Below, piece after piece: positions 11,190 through 23,600 of a stretch of 64,000 bases of DNA; position 1 is the stretch's first letter, and each line of letters begins with the position of its first letter. The position numbers and the translations under genes are program-made. The stretch is from assembly GCA_033030425.1 (NCBI GenBank), contig JAUFSD010000014.1:1426001-1490000 (forward strand), read 5' to 3'. The notes under the pieces are model-generated. The model saw only the letters and a program-made list of their open reading frames with translations, had not been told where the DNA came from and searched no databases. The DNA comes from Verpa conica. Taxonomy: Eukaryota > Ascomycota > Pezizomycetes > Pezizales > Morchellaceae.

Positions 11190-12929
11190 ATGTCTCGATA
11201 CTCTCCGCTTGACACCGAAGACGATGACCCACCGTCACTCAGCACCCAGCCTCTAATCGCCAACCCCGACGTTCTCTCTGCACCCACAGAAGGCACCAGT
11301 AATACCAAGGGTGGAGCAATAACAGGTTGGACATGGCTTCTGACCTTTACTGCTGGTATCAGTGGGCTATTATTCGGCTGTAGGTCCTCTCCTTTCCCTA
11401 TGTTGGTTACGCATCATGCACTCAGCTTACAAGACTACCCGCTTTGCAGATGACACAGCTTCCATCTCGGCCGCCTTGCTGCACCTTGCACCGTCACTGT
11501 CTACGCCCGAGAATCCGGTAACTACCTGGGACAAGTCTCTCATAACGTCGTCTACGTCGCTGGGTGCATTAATAGGTGGTCTCTTTGCTGGATTGCTGGC
11601 AGACCGTATTGGGCGGAGAGGGGTAATCTGGGTTGCCGATGTCTTGTTTATTCTCGGAGCTTTGTGGCAAGCTTTGGCTGGAAGTGTAGGCGCTATGGTA
11701 ATAGGCCGTGCTGTCGTGGGCTTGGGAGTTGGTGTTGGGAGCTTAATTGTGCCACTGTGAGTGAGGCCGAATTGAAAGATAAACCCGGACAAGAATATAT
11801 CGTTTCTTTTGATATATTTGCTAATAGAAATAGATATATCTCCGAACTGTCTCCCCCATCTCATCGCGGACGCCTTGTTGTTATCAACGTCCTTTTCATC
11901 ACCTTCGGTCAACTTATTGCTTATGCGGTCGGTCTCATCCTCTCTCCACCAACCCTCTCTCAAGACCTTAGCTGGCGGTTTATGCTCGGACTCGGTGGTG
12001 TCCCCGCATGTTTCCAGCTCGTATTCATGTTCTTTATGCCAGAGACGCCCCGCTGGCTAATACAGCACTCCCGTCGTGCCGAAGCTGCAAAGGTTGTGAG
12101 AAAAGTCTACGGGGATCTTTCTGAAAGATCAGTAGAGCAAGTTCTTGTCGGGATTGAGCAGGGTGTTGAAACAATTTCAAAGGACCCTTTTATGGAAAAG
12201 CTCAAAGCAATTTTCGTTATTGGAAGTAACCGGCGTGCTCTAGCAATTAGCTGTCTCCTCCAAGGCCTCCAACAGGCCTGTGGATTCAACTCGTTAATGT
12301 ATTACTCTGCGACTATATTTTCCCTGGTTGGATTCAAGAACCCTACTGCAACTGCAATGGTTGTTGCAGGGACAAATATGGTATTTACTGTGTTGGCTTT
12401 CACGTTGATTGATCGTATTGGCAGGAGAAGGATCTTGTTATGGTCGATCCCGGGCATGGTGGTGGGGCTGCTACTATGCGCGTTGGCTTTTCATCATCTA
12501 CCGATACTCACTTCATCTGCTCCTGCGGAACCCTCATCTTCGATTTGGACTCCAATGCTGATTATATTCATGATGGCGTATGTCGCAGCCTATGCGCTGG
12601 GAGTCGGTGCAATTCCGTGGATCGTGCAATCTGAGTTCTTCCCTATGCGTGTTAGAGGGCTCGGTACAGGTATGGCGACGGCGACGAACTGGGTGCTCAA
12701 CTTTGTCATCGGAGCGACATTCTTACCAGCCGTTGAGTGGATGTGGGGTGGTGCTCAGGGGTTGTTTATCGTCTACGCGTTGGTTTGCGGAGTAGGCTTA
12801 CTGGCAGTTTATAAAATATATCCAGAGACCAGAGGACTTAGGATGGAAGAGATTGAGGGTGTGTTGAGAGATGGATGGGGGGTTAATAGAGACATGAAGA
12901 GGGGGACAGATGAAGGGGATGATATTTGA
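11190..12929 (+). CDS. MFS sugar/myo-inositol proton symporter (ITR-like)
   Basis: Exons 11190..11379, 11450..11756 and 11834..12929 give 530 aa, the usual length of fungal sugar porters with 12 membrane helices. Diagnostic motifs are GLLFGYDTASISAALL (helix 1, recreated across intron 1), GLLADRIGRRG between helices 2 and 3, YISELSPPSHRGRLV (the PESPR-like loop, recreated across intron 2), PETPRWL, LQQACGFNSLMYY (helix 7), DRIGRRRILLW, PWIVQSEFFPMRVRG and PETRGL near the C-terminus. The GFNSLMYYSATIF and VVAGTNMVFT strings resemble myo-inositol transporters of the yeast Itr1/Itr2 type more than hexose transporters, so inositol is the best substrate guess. Introns are 70 and 77 bp. It converges on the SDR gene with a 272-bp gap. 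Confidence 0.88.
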
Positions 12930-13201
12930 GGGTGGTCATTTATTTTTTAGCGTGTGATGTTTTAGGGATATCTGCTTTATATCCTTATACTCGTGCCTAG
13001 CCCCAGTGTTCTGGATACAAGGGCGAAGGCCTTTAGCGCATTTTTAGGCGTAATCGGTTGCATATTTGTCTATACTCAAGTAACTGGGCTTTTCTTATAC
13101 TGGGGGTGTGGGCGGTTGAATCATTACTAAGCTTTCTATGAATATTGCATATTAATTGGCTCTTTTATGAGATTTACAGTAAACTAAGAAATTGGGACTG
13201 T
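12930..13201. terminator. Convergent 3' region between transporter and SDR genes
   Basis: 272 bp between two convergent stop codons. It must contain both 3' UTRs and polyadenylation sites. No individual signal could be fixed with confidence. Confidence 0.3.
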
Positions 13202-14533
13202 TTAGATCGCAGACGGGCTCGCAAGGGTGTTTCCTGAATTATGGATCAGTATTCTTGTTTCACTTTAGAGGGTAATGTTTAATTGGGTTATCAAAGACAT
13301 ACCGCCGTCAGGATACAGCACTTGGCCGTTGAGGAAGACACCACCGCGACCTGCGAGGTACAAAGCAGCGGCAGCCATATCTGCATCACTTCCAATCCAC
13401 TCTAGAAATATAATCCCATAATCAGCCAGGATTATTTCATATCCGGAGAGGGAACGTACCTGCTGGGAGACTGTCTCCCATGGCGCGGAGCTCCGACTTT
13501 TGATTTTCGTCCGAAGAGCTGGCCGTCATCTCACTCGGAAAAAGGCCGGGTGCGATGGAGTTGACTCGCACTTTACACTGCGTGAATGTAGTTGCCAACA
13601 TCCGTGTCAAGTGAATGAACCCTGGTTTATCATTAATATCTAGACATGTTAAGATCGGGAAATATATGTATAGCATACCGGCTTTAGAGGTCGCATACGC
13701 GAATTGACCATTACTACTACCTTTTAGCACCCCTGAGATCGATGTGATGTTTATGATTGATGAAGAGTATTTAGGTGTGTTGGAGGTTCCTTTAGCCAGG
13801 AGTCGCAGGAAAGCGACAGACATGAAGTATTGGGCAGTTAGGTTTGTTTGGAACGTTTCTATAGTAATAGTAAGTATTAGAGATATCCCTATGAGGGACC
13901 GGAGGTAGGTAGTGGCTGGTAAGATAAACCTTGCCATGACTCGGGAGTTGCTTTCCACAAGTGTTCAGAGATCGAATCTGCAGAAGTGAAATCTGGTTTC
14001 CTGTTATTATACCCAGTTGTCTGCTTCTCTTTTGCGACGCCGGCGTTGTTGAAAAGAAGCTGAATTCCCTTTGGTTCTCTATTGCTAATTTCCGATGCGA
14101 GTCGTTTGACGTCATCTTTCGAGTTGATATCTGCGGGTATTCTATATAGTGTGTCCATCACCTCAGCATATATTCTGATCACGTAAGATATAGAAGCATT
14201 GGGTTAGACATACGCGATGATTTCACCTGGGTTTGGGCCTCCTTTGCCTGAATACTTCTGGACGACGGTGTTGAGTGCTTCTTTACGACGCCCAGTAATG
14301 TATACAGTTGCTCCATTAGCTACCAGTGCCTGTGTGATCATTAATCCGATTCCAGAACCACCACCCGTAACGACAGCCTTGAAGCCTGAAACATCAAATA
14401 GCTTTGATGCGACAAAGGAGGAATTGGGATGATTCTGTGAGGTAGACATTGTTTTTACCGTGTAGATAATATAGACTTTTTGCACAGAGGTGCTGGGAGT
14501 GAAAATGGGGCGTCTGGAGAGCAGAAAACGCAT
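13202..14533 (-). CDS. Short-chain dehydrogenase/reductase, six exons
   Basis: Exons on the minus strand are 14533..14214, 14174..13930, 13858..13679, 13621..13460, 13401..13303 and 13233..13202; all phases agree and give 345 aa. It is a classical NAD(P)-dependent SDR: VVTGGGSGIG (cofactor TGxxxGxG), LLFNNAGVA (NNAG), SSSIINITSISG (catalytic Ser region) and FAYATSKAG (YxxxK with catalytic Tyr and Lys), then VNSIAPGLFPSEMT. The last two exons restore the usual C-terminus AAAALYLAGRGGVFLNGQ and PDGGN. The true start may be the second ATG at 14449 (MSTSQ), because the first 28 residues resemble untranslated sequence and would lengthen the family's usual N-terminus. One intron is just 39 bp (14175..14213). 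The substrate cannot be told from sequence. Confidence 0.88.
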
Positions 14534-15201
14534 TTAAACAAGTTTCTTTTGTCTATATAAATATTTCAATGACCCCCTCCCCTCATCCCCGAGGAAAGAG
14601 ACTTGGGTGATTGAGGTTTATATGGCTTTCTTCGTAGAATGTATCCCCGGTGGTAGATGACTTCATTCGTGCCTAATGGCTAGGTAGTTGTGATCTTTCA
14701 ACTAGTTCAAGTGTCGGGGTGAAAGAGGTCTAGAGTGCTATCTATGATCTATTAGGAAAGCTTCAAAGAGTGGTCTAGCCCTAACCCTTAAATATTAGTT
14801 AGTGGAACTAGATCGAGGAGACTATGGTGTGAAAGGCATGTATGTATCGTAGCATTGTCATTTATTTATCTAGTATTCACATCTATATCATTTAACTGTC
14901 GTTCAGAATAGAAAAGAAATAAGAAATAACAAATGAATGTATACCCCGAAATAACGTTGGTAAGGAGACCCCAGGAAGGAGTCAAGTATAAAAATACACT
15001 GGTAAAGGACCCAAGATTAAAGGAGAAAAGATACAGATACAGGTATAGGCCGGCCAAAGAAGCAAAGAAAACAGGTTATCAACCGTGCATGGTACTCGCT
15101 AGAATCCCCCCTCCCCAAAGATGCGCACAGTATGCACAAATGAAAAAGCAGTAAAAAAAAAAAAGTACTATTTACGATCAAAAGCTCCTGGCTGGAATCA
15201 C
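14534..15201. other. Intergenic region
   Basis: 668 bp between the SDR gene start and the stop of the secreted-protein gene, both on the minus strand. It contains an AT-rich tract and an A-run at about 15153-15165. The SDR promoter is likely at 14534-14700. No gene seen. Confidence 0.5.
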
Positions 15202-16068
15202 TTAGGCTGAGCACTGAGTTGGGAGGTCCATATCGGCGGGTTTTAGAGTCTTGATAGCAGTGCACCATTTGGCCGTACGGTCCTCGGTGATATCACCGGC
15301 TTCGATGCATTTTTCGATGTAGTTCTTGAAGCCCTCGTAGCCGTCGTAAATGAGGCCCTCGTATGATTCTCGTGTACATTGCTTTGTCAAGTACCATGGT
15401 GCAGCACGGAATGTCAAGCTATAAGTACGAAAAAACTCATGGTTAGCATCTAGTGGGAAAACGGTGTGGTAGTGATCTTACCCATCGGTTAGGACTAAAG
15501 CGCGGATATCATTTTGCGTATTATCTGGTATGGCCGAGACCTCTGCGTCGGTCAATTGTTGGGCTGGCTTGCCCAGGATCTTGGTCACTTCACTCTCCTT
15601 TCCAGCCCAAAGTGCGTATTTATAGATCCATTTGAACATGAGCATAGCTTTTGCTATTTACCGGTAGGTATTGTCAGTAAACTGTTTTTCTATCTATGGG
15701 GGAAGAAGGAAATACATACTTCCTTGGCCTGGCCTTCCGGGGAAATGATTGATATTGTATTGGAAATCTCCCGACTCAAAAGCCATCAGGGATGTCAGGG
15801 CCGCTTTCGGGCCAAGTGACCAGACTTTATAGGCTTGATATGCACTGTTTATATGCGTCGCTACAGTAGTTGAATCGGAGCATTCTGTGGAGTATTTGGC
15901 GGTAGCGCAAGACTTGGAAGATGGAGAAAGAGCCTCTATTTGCTGACTCGTAATATCTGAGATTCTGACATTGCTGGTGAATGCTACAGCGGCGGTGGGC
16001 TGGATGTTTGCTAATGCGGCAAGGGCAACGGCCAAAATCGTTATCGGGGAAGCGAGGTTTCCAAACAT
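15202..16068 (-). CDS. Secreted fungal protein of unknown function
   Basis: Exons 16068..15720, 15653..15482 and 15418..15202 give 245 aa. Introns are 66 and 63 bp with GTATGT and GTAAGA donors, and the first has a TACTGAC branch site. The N-terminus is a typical signal peptide: MFGN, then a hydrophobic ITILAVALAALANI core and a small-residue cleavage region near TAAVA. The mature protein has Cys residues spaced as SCATAKYSTEC near the N-terminus and QC, KC, WC and QC in the last 70 residues, so disulfides are likely. A central FESGDFQYNINHFPGRPGQGT segment looks like the conserved core; it is recreated exactly across intron 1. I recall this pattern from uncharacterised ascomycete secreted proteins but know no function. 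It could be an extracellular enzyme or a small effector. Confidence 0.8.
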
Positions 16069-19000
16069 TTTTTAGATGGTGTGTTATTAGTTGGAGATGT
16101 AGTTTTTGTATAGTTTGAACACCGAGATCAACGCGAGCGAGGGCTTTAGGACTGGAGGTTTGGTTGGTGAAGGTGAATTAAGAGGCAGAATGTCTATAGA
16201 GGAAGGAAGTTTGTAGTCGGGGGTTGCGGCCCACAGAAATATATAGCTGCTAAGGCGACCGGAGGATCCCTTGAATGTACAGCTTAGTCTGAAACTGTAT
16301 AAAGGAGCGGGCGTCGCAGCATTCAATGTACATGTAGGTTATACCCACTAATTCTCTAAAGGTACCCTTGCATGGCATGGGGAGCCATAGAGGGCACAGT
16401 CTATTCTATAAGCGTCAGCCTCTTGCAGGTAGATGACAGTAAATGTAGAATGCAGCTGTCAGCTATGGGAGACGCGATATGATTGGAGGGAAAGCGCTGG
16501 ACAGCTCACCAAACATAATGTACCCCTGAATTTGGAGACGAGCACGCTGGTGCCTGAACGTGTTGTCAGTTGTGTTTTTCTTTTGCTGTAAAAAATAAGC
16601 TCACCCCGCCACACTCTCTTTGCGGATGAATTTGTGCCTGGCCGTCGCGTGGCTTGGCCAAGTGATCGGTGAATGGCTGGTCAACCCAGCCGCAGCTGGA
16701 TCCCAGCCTGCGTATTAAAATAGCACTGGCGGGGGTAAGGTACCCAGGTCTTTCCTTGTTTCAACTACAAGAATAAAGAATATTATGTCCTTTGTGGGTC
16801 TTTTAGTGGGCAGTGGCTCAGTTCTTGGCTCAACTGACTGTGGGCTGGGGTCTTTCTCATTTCTCATTTTGTGTTTTGGAGACACAATTTGACAAATACA
16901 CCTGGATAGCTTAAGAATATTATCAATTAAGCTCTCACCCCATTGTCAACACCGCCACAGTGTAACTTATACTATAATTTAAACTATCGGTGCGTATCCC
17001 CAGGGTGCCTATATATACTCCGCGGTTAGTGGGCCCTAAACCGGGGTATATCGCTTTTTTTACAACATGGATATTAATTCTTAAAGTTATCCCGGCGTCT
17101 TAGAGTTTGGGGGTAGTCCAAGACCATAGGGCAGACTATACAACCAGAAATAGCATTTGAACCCTAACTGCATGCAGAGTGGGGAATAGATTGAACTTGG
17201 GACTTGTACCCAATGCCCCGTGGTATCTCTTAAGACTTGATCGTTCGAGCATTTGAAGTCAATTGTATAGGTGCAGTTCTTTGAACTACCCGGGTGATTC
17301 TGGGGCTAGATTGCGCTGCATTGGAATGCAGGCATCATGTTCAAAGAGAATAATTCCTGCCATACTATATCAGAGCAAACAGGGGGCTGGGCGTGAAGGG
17401 TTTAGGGCTAGTATAGATGAGTATATCCTTGATTACGTGAAGCTGCACGTATGTGGAGTTGGTTTAATTAATCGTCTGTATATTATAGTAGGGCTGAGAG
17501 TCACAACACACTAACTCTGCGGCGTAGTTTGGATCTCACTCAGATCCGAAACTCTACTTCTCAAGGAGCAGAAGCGAGTCTTGTTACATAGAAGGCTCTC
17601 TTTATTATGATTAATCAATCAATCATTGCTTGTTACACTCATTATAAAGCATGATTTGTACGTACATGTACCTGTATTTGGAGAAGTACATATATCATGT
17701 GGCCCCGCCAGTGTCTCAGCTCCTCTTTGTCTCAGGTATTTTTTGAAAGCTGGAACTCTGAATATGAGATGATTTTCTTATACAGCAAATAGTGGGGGTC
17801 TGTAAAGTTCTGTTAGAAGCACACGGTTATCGGGACGGAAATGAGCTTTTTTGTTTTGTTTAACGATGGAGACCTGTGCCTATGGCTGTGGTGTCATGAA
17901 ACAATGCGCGGATAGGTCTCCTGATCTAGCCGAGCTGAAGAATGGGATCTGGTGTCTTTAATACGTCTACTCGGGGATCGGGTCATGATGATAACAATGG
18001 TAACGCAAACGGGGCCTCGGCTACTGCTAGGTAGTACGTTAAATGCGCCTTCAGCGAGCTAGACTCTCCTCCTCTATGCTTGTAGGGGATATATTGTTAT
18101 GTACATAATATTATAGTCCCCTCCCAGCAAAGACACAAGACTGACGTGTTGTGGTGTAGGTGCAAGAGGCACAATCTGCGGCTCTGAGGCGTCTAGTGAA
18201 TTTACTCCTCAGCCCTGCAAGATCTAACCTTATCGCCAAGGACTGTGAATGCCCGCCTATTGCTATAACAGCTCTTGATTAGCTTTGTCTCACCGGTGGA
18301 TAAGCCCAGCAACCTTGACTTGTGTTCTTACCCGTCGAGGATAGAATGACTAAATTCATATGTAGCGTATACACGTAGTTGCGACCTTATAGGCGATGAT
18401 ATCAGTCTCGAGTTCCACAACTTGGTACATCTCTCGGTTGTGCTTGATCTCAGCTCGATCTGTAACAGCATTTTGCCGGTCTTTAACAAGTCTAGAAATT
18501 TCTTTGACACTTCCGAGTATGCTATGTGGAGAATGCGCCATAAGTGAGTTCGAGAATAATAGTATTTTTTTGTCGAAGCACTGTCCTTTTTAGCTTGTCT
18601 GCAAAGTTCTTGACCGAGAGAAAAATCCCTGGTGTTTATAGTAAGAGCTAGGATAACCTAGTAAAATCAAGCATATATCTATTAAGGTACAGCACATAAG
18701 GCACCTGGGAAGCGGGTCGGAATTTAGCTATGACAGAAGTGCTAGTAGTATGTGTCATGACGTACCTTGTCCTGGAATATTTATTAAAACGCCATATCCG
18801 AAACAAATTCTGTCCGTAGCTGTAGTTTAATATTCCGGTAAGGTTAATTGCATTCTCTGATCGGCTTAGGCTGTGCTTTTGAGAGCGAGCTATCAAAACG
18901 GCACCCTACAGGCGCCACTCAAGATCTTGGGGGTCCAATTAATAAAGTCCGGTCTATTTGTTTGACAATGCTTCTCCCGGGTGCGTATATTTGAGGTAGG

Positions 19001-21697
19001 GTTAAACGAAATATGTGCTATCGGTTAAAAGTGCTCTATAGAGCGCATCTATGTTTTTAAAGAGAGACTTCTGCAGTGGATACCCGGTTTTCCTTAAATT
19101 ATTTGTCGATGTCTAGTAAATAAAAATCAGTAAAAGCATGTCCACGACCCGAAGGTTAAGATATTAAATCTAGAGGAAACTCCGGTATAAAACTAAAGGC
19201 AAAAAGTGTTTTAGGGCTAGAAACTTAAAAGTGGGAAAGCTTATAGAGTGGGGAAAGGGAATTTGTCCTATATATGTACTTTATCACTGAGGGTTCTGTA
19301 GCTATGTAGCTGGAGAAACATGGCGCATGAGATACATGGGCGCGATAACAAACATCTACTTTGCGCTAACGGGGGAATGAGTAAATATCAACTACAATAT
19401 TATCTGCCTCGCCTCACCGGCTTTTTGCATACCGACGACTGATGTCAGACGTGCTGCACCCAGGGTACAAGCGCTGGCAGTTAAATTATCTAAAGTGGCT
19501 GAGGATTACGTCTGCATGAGAATAAGGTTATTACAGCACAGCATTTGCGGGGTGATTTTCTGATTAGGAAATGAATCCGAGCAGATTTATTATATGTACG
19601 AACGCCTAAGGCATGGCGTGTGCTACCTACCACCGCTGCGCAGCTGCTTTGGTTTTAGCGCTGCTGACGGACGGGGCGGTACATTGGCAGGGGCAGACAG
19701 GAACAGAATATAGTAACTTTTGGTTTTGTGGAGACTATTTCGCATTGCCTTTTCCTTCCTGTTTCTCGCTCGCAGTATAGAGAATAGAACTGCTAGTAAA
19801 ACGTGGTTGAGCTTTGTCTGCGCTCGCCTCTACCACGGCGGTAGTGGTCGGGTGTCAAACCCTACATCGGTAGATCAGAGCGACAGCGAATTTGAATTAC
19901 TATAGCTAAGTGAAACAACTCCTGTAACCGTATATGTTTTGCCAGTTCGTCTGGGGGACCAAAGACGGTTTGTAGTATACATGTATACTGTGTAATGGTG
20001 TATGTACTTGGCCATAACCAATGATAAGACTATAGTAAAATGTAGTTACCCTAGTACCCGATAGTAACTGGGTAATGAGTGGTACGAAGAAGTTTTTGTT
20101 CGAACTTTTATTACTCTTACTATTATTAGTTTCAAGCTTTTATTGTTCTTTGCGTCGTTAGGAAAAAGTAACATCATGCTTTTAGTTTGGATGCACGGAG
20201 CACATGGCGGCTCTAACTAAGCCTTGAAGCGATAACGGTTTTTGATTCGCCATGTAGACGTCCAATGTTTCGGATACAGCACATTTTGAGTGCTTGGCCC
20301 TTATGCCACAACGGCACTTTTATCTGAACCCCACGGAATAGTTACCTATATGGGTGTGCCTAACTCCGGTAAGGCTTCAAGTATCCTATCTTGTCCCCCT
20401 CCATATCCCTACCGTCAGAGGCCTTATGTTTGGTTTAGTTGTATTGTATGCGGCGTTAAACTAGCTAGTAGAATTAAGTCGTCGCGTTTCTAAAAGATTG
20501 GCCTAGGTTTTGCATTAGGGAAGAGGCAGAAAATTTTGGGGTCAGGATCATGCAAGAAAACTCTCAAAGCGCTATTTCTTTGGGTATGTAGGTATAGTTG
20601 GCGACAAAATTCTATAATAACCTCCTAACTTGGGTTACTATAGTTTATAAAATTAGCGGATCAAGATCACTAAATAGGTAAGTTCAATGTAGGTATAGGA
20701 TATTTCTGCTTTAGACTGACAAAACGCATCTGCGGGTATGCCTTAGGCATTTGAATATGGGGTGAAACTGGGGCATCCAAGGTAGGCACTTGGATCGATC
20801 ATTACATGCATTGTAAAAGTCTTAAACTAGTACTCCGGCAGTTTCCTATACGATTGCGTGTACTCCAGACGGTAGGTCAAGCTGTATGTATGTATAATGG
20901 ATCGGGATATTACAGGAATTAACTATATCTACTGCTCTGTTTCTATTTTTTTGTTTTAGGATTGAAATAAATTACCTGTGGTGCAATCAGTGGGATCCCT
21001 GTACTCGACTTAACTACCGACTTGGAATCGTTGCACTCTACCTTTGCCGCCCAAGAGGCTCCACGCCTTCGATCTGTAAAGGTCTGATAAGAGTTTGCAT
21101 GAATCTGAATGACGATGATGAAGCTTGAAATTTCCTGCGCCTGCTTAGACGAGAGGCGTAGTAATTGATTGTTTGTGTAAGAGCCGCATTTCCTAGTAAA
21201 AAAATACTATTTTTAGGTAGAGCCTTGTGTATTCCGGGATATCCGGATAGTAGGATATAAACCGTATCGGGGGGGGGGGAGGGGTCAACATTTATCCGTA
21301 TACCCACTAGGCGTGGCACTTTACAGTACACACCATAAAATCGATTGTATCCCGGCATTGTGGATGAAGCGCCCGACAGGATTTCTAGAACCCCCACATG
21401 CGTGCATGGGACCGTGGACTATCTGAGCCGTATTGAGCCGCCGTTCTTGCATATACCTGACATGCCATTGTGGCTGGCTGAATATCTACTTTGAAGTTTC
21501 ACGAGAGGAATGTGTTATAATTATCGTCTTGTTTTAGGTTAATGCTTACTCCCGCTGTAACGGCATCTCAAGGGTTAATTAATGAGAGGAATATTTAGTT
21601 ATAAACCCCATTCCCTTCGATTTTAATTCCCTTCGACATCCAACAAGCGAGTTTCCTAGAAGGTCAAGAATCCAGATCTTGGGCAAATCAACAAATC
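16069..21697. other. 5.6-kb gene desert
   Basis: No gene model could be supported. Open frames are short, without domains or compatible splice sites. A small fragment at 18356-18541 (-) reads like coding sequence (REMYQVVELETDI) but is bounded by stops and may be a gene relic. There is a perfect-looking small hairpin at 18085-18125. A run of G at 21268-21278 is simple sequence. The base composition is AT-rich, with many TA-rich blocks, consistent with decayed repeats. Confidence 0.5.
18085..18125. repeat. Small inverted repeat
   Basis: AGGGGATATATTGTTATG is followed at once by a near-complement (CATAATATTATAGTCCCCT), giving arms of about 19 nt with two or three mismatches and almost no loop. 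It lies in the gene desert and its role is unknown. Confidence 0.5.
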
Positions 21698-23600
21698 ATG
21701 AGTACTAAAATCGAATATCAGCGAGATGAGAGCTCGCCACTCAACTGGCCGCGAGGAAAGAGTCAGTACCCTATATTATTATGATTATGTGATCAAATGA
21801 CTGACCGGTAACAGAGTTTGCGATATCTGCGATACTGTCTTTCATGACCTTTACAGTTACCATGGGTGCATCAGTTGTTTCACCTGCTATACCAAACATG
21901 GAGCTGTTCTTCGGAGTTGAAAGAGTAGTAGCAATTCTAAGTCTCAGTTTGTAGGTATCCCATGTAGTCGTTTGTAGTCTTTTGGATTGAGATCTAATGG
22001 CTTCGTGCATACAGATATCTTCTTGGTATTGCTTGCGGGACTATAATTTTTGCACCTCTCAGTGAGGTTTATGGACGAAACCGGATATACCATCCAACAT
22101 GGTTGATCTTTGTGGTACTTCAAATACCAGCTGCAGTTTCATCGAATTTTACAGTTCACCTTGTAGTTCGATTCATTGCTGGTTTCATGGCCTCACCAGC
22201 CTTAACTGTTGCTGGTGGTTCTTTAACTGATATATTCACTAGTAAGGAACCATCTATCATCTGGCGAGGGCTTCTGATCCCAGAAATACTGACATGTTGA
22301 TTGTTCAGCTGAGGATATTGGTATTCCTCTCGGGTTTTTCCTATTATCGGCTTTCCTTGGACCCGTTGCTGGACCTATTACTGGTGGATATTTGGCACAA
22401 TATGCGCCAGGTGGTGTAATGGAGTCCTGGAGATGGATTCTTTGGTTCATGCTTATCTGCTCCGGCACATTGGGTCTATGTTTCTTCTGGATGCCAGAGA
22501 CATATCTACCAGTCATCTTGGCGAGAAAGGCGAAGAAAGTTAACTTCCGCGATATTTCGATGGAGCCTGGAATGCACGCTGGTAGTGAGCTTATGGATAA
22601 AGGTCAACCTCAAGAGGTGCAAGTAAAGTGGGATGAACTTCGACAATCGATGGCGCGGCCGATTCTGTTGCTTGTCCAAGACCCTGTTGTGCTACTGATG
22701 AGTCTTTACTTGAGTTTAATCTATGGGATACTGTGAGAACACCATCGCTTTGCCTTCGAAGTTCATAAGCTGACTCAATATAGGTTTTTGTACTTTGGCG
22801 CGTACCCATATGTCTTCACTGGGCGTTACGGATGGAAACAGGGCCCAGCAGGACTAGCGTTCCTTGGTATTGGAATCGGAATATTCTTGTCGCTCCCAAC
22901 AGCTGCTCTTGGAAATAAACACTACCTAAAGAGGAGGCATGCGAGAGAAGCACTTGGAATCACAGGACCATACCCAGAGGGCCGCTTGCCATTGGCAATA
23001 ATTGCTAGCGTTTTGGCACCAGCAAGTGCATTTTGGTTTGCATGGACTGGGTTCAAGGATATCCACTGGCTTGTACCAGTAGCATCTGGCATTCCGTAAG
23101 ACACCTACAATAGACTTAAGAAGTAGCAAATGACTAACTCATGGGATAGTTTCGGATGGAGTATGGTTACCATGTTTGTGTGTGTTCTCAGCTACCTTGG
23201 GGAAGCCTATATGTAAGTCTTGACTCAAGTCCACTATTAAAAGGTGTGTTTCTAACGGGTCTTGTAGTGATATATCGGCTTCATGTATGGCGTCTACTTC
23301 ATTCCTTCGCTGTCTATTCGCGTTTGGATTCCCACTTTTCATGCCAAAGATGTATGCAGCTCTTGGCGCAGAATGGGCTGGAACCGTGCTAGGTAAATCT
23401 ACCACTATTGTATTAAATCGTGCTTTACTAACATACTTTCAGGTTGCTTATTGGTTGCTTTTGCCCCTGTTCCTTTGCTCTTTTATAAATTTGGAGCTAG
23501 GCTCAGAACCCGAAGCAAGTACTCGGTCAAGTCGGCCAAGTCGGTTACTTCCTCAGCGTCGGAATCTTTCATCTCCTCAGCCGAAGCTTCGATCGTCTAA
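21698..23600 (+). CDS. MFS transporter, DHA1 (polyamine/drug antiporter) type, eight exons
   Basis: Exons 21698..21761, 21815..21950, 22015..22241, 22309..22732, 22784..23095, 23150..23212, 23268..23392 and 23443..23600 splice in phase into 502 aa. Introns are 50-67 bp, with clear CTGAC or CTAAC branch sites. Family hallmarks: NWP near the N-terminus, SPAIPNM in helix 1, PLSEVYGRNRIY (motif A), RFIAGFMASPALTVAGGSLTDIF, GPVAGPITGGYL (antiporter motif C region), SWRWILW, MPETYLPVIL, then after the central loop LYLSLIYGILFLYFGAYP, GLAFLGIGIG, and the C-terminal FRCLFAFGFPLFMPKMY-like helix ending FYKFGARLRTRSKY. This is the DHA1 proton-antiporter group that exports polyamines, drugs or other toxic compounds at the plasma membrane. 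The actual substrate cannot be deduced. It is isolated, with gene-free DNA on both sides. Confidence 0.9.

Noticed and set aside
17160..17250. tRNA-like stretch on the minus strand (GTTCAATC-type T-loop pattern)
   Set aside because: The arms do not pair into a cloverleaf and the T-loop lacks the usual GGTTCGA form; left as chance similarity or a degraded repeat.
18328..18593. Overlapping short frames in the gene desert
   Set aside because: One reads plausibly as protein but lacks start context, neighbours and splice sites; at most a relic.
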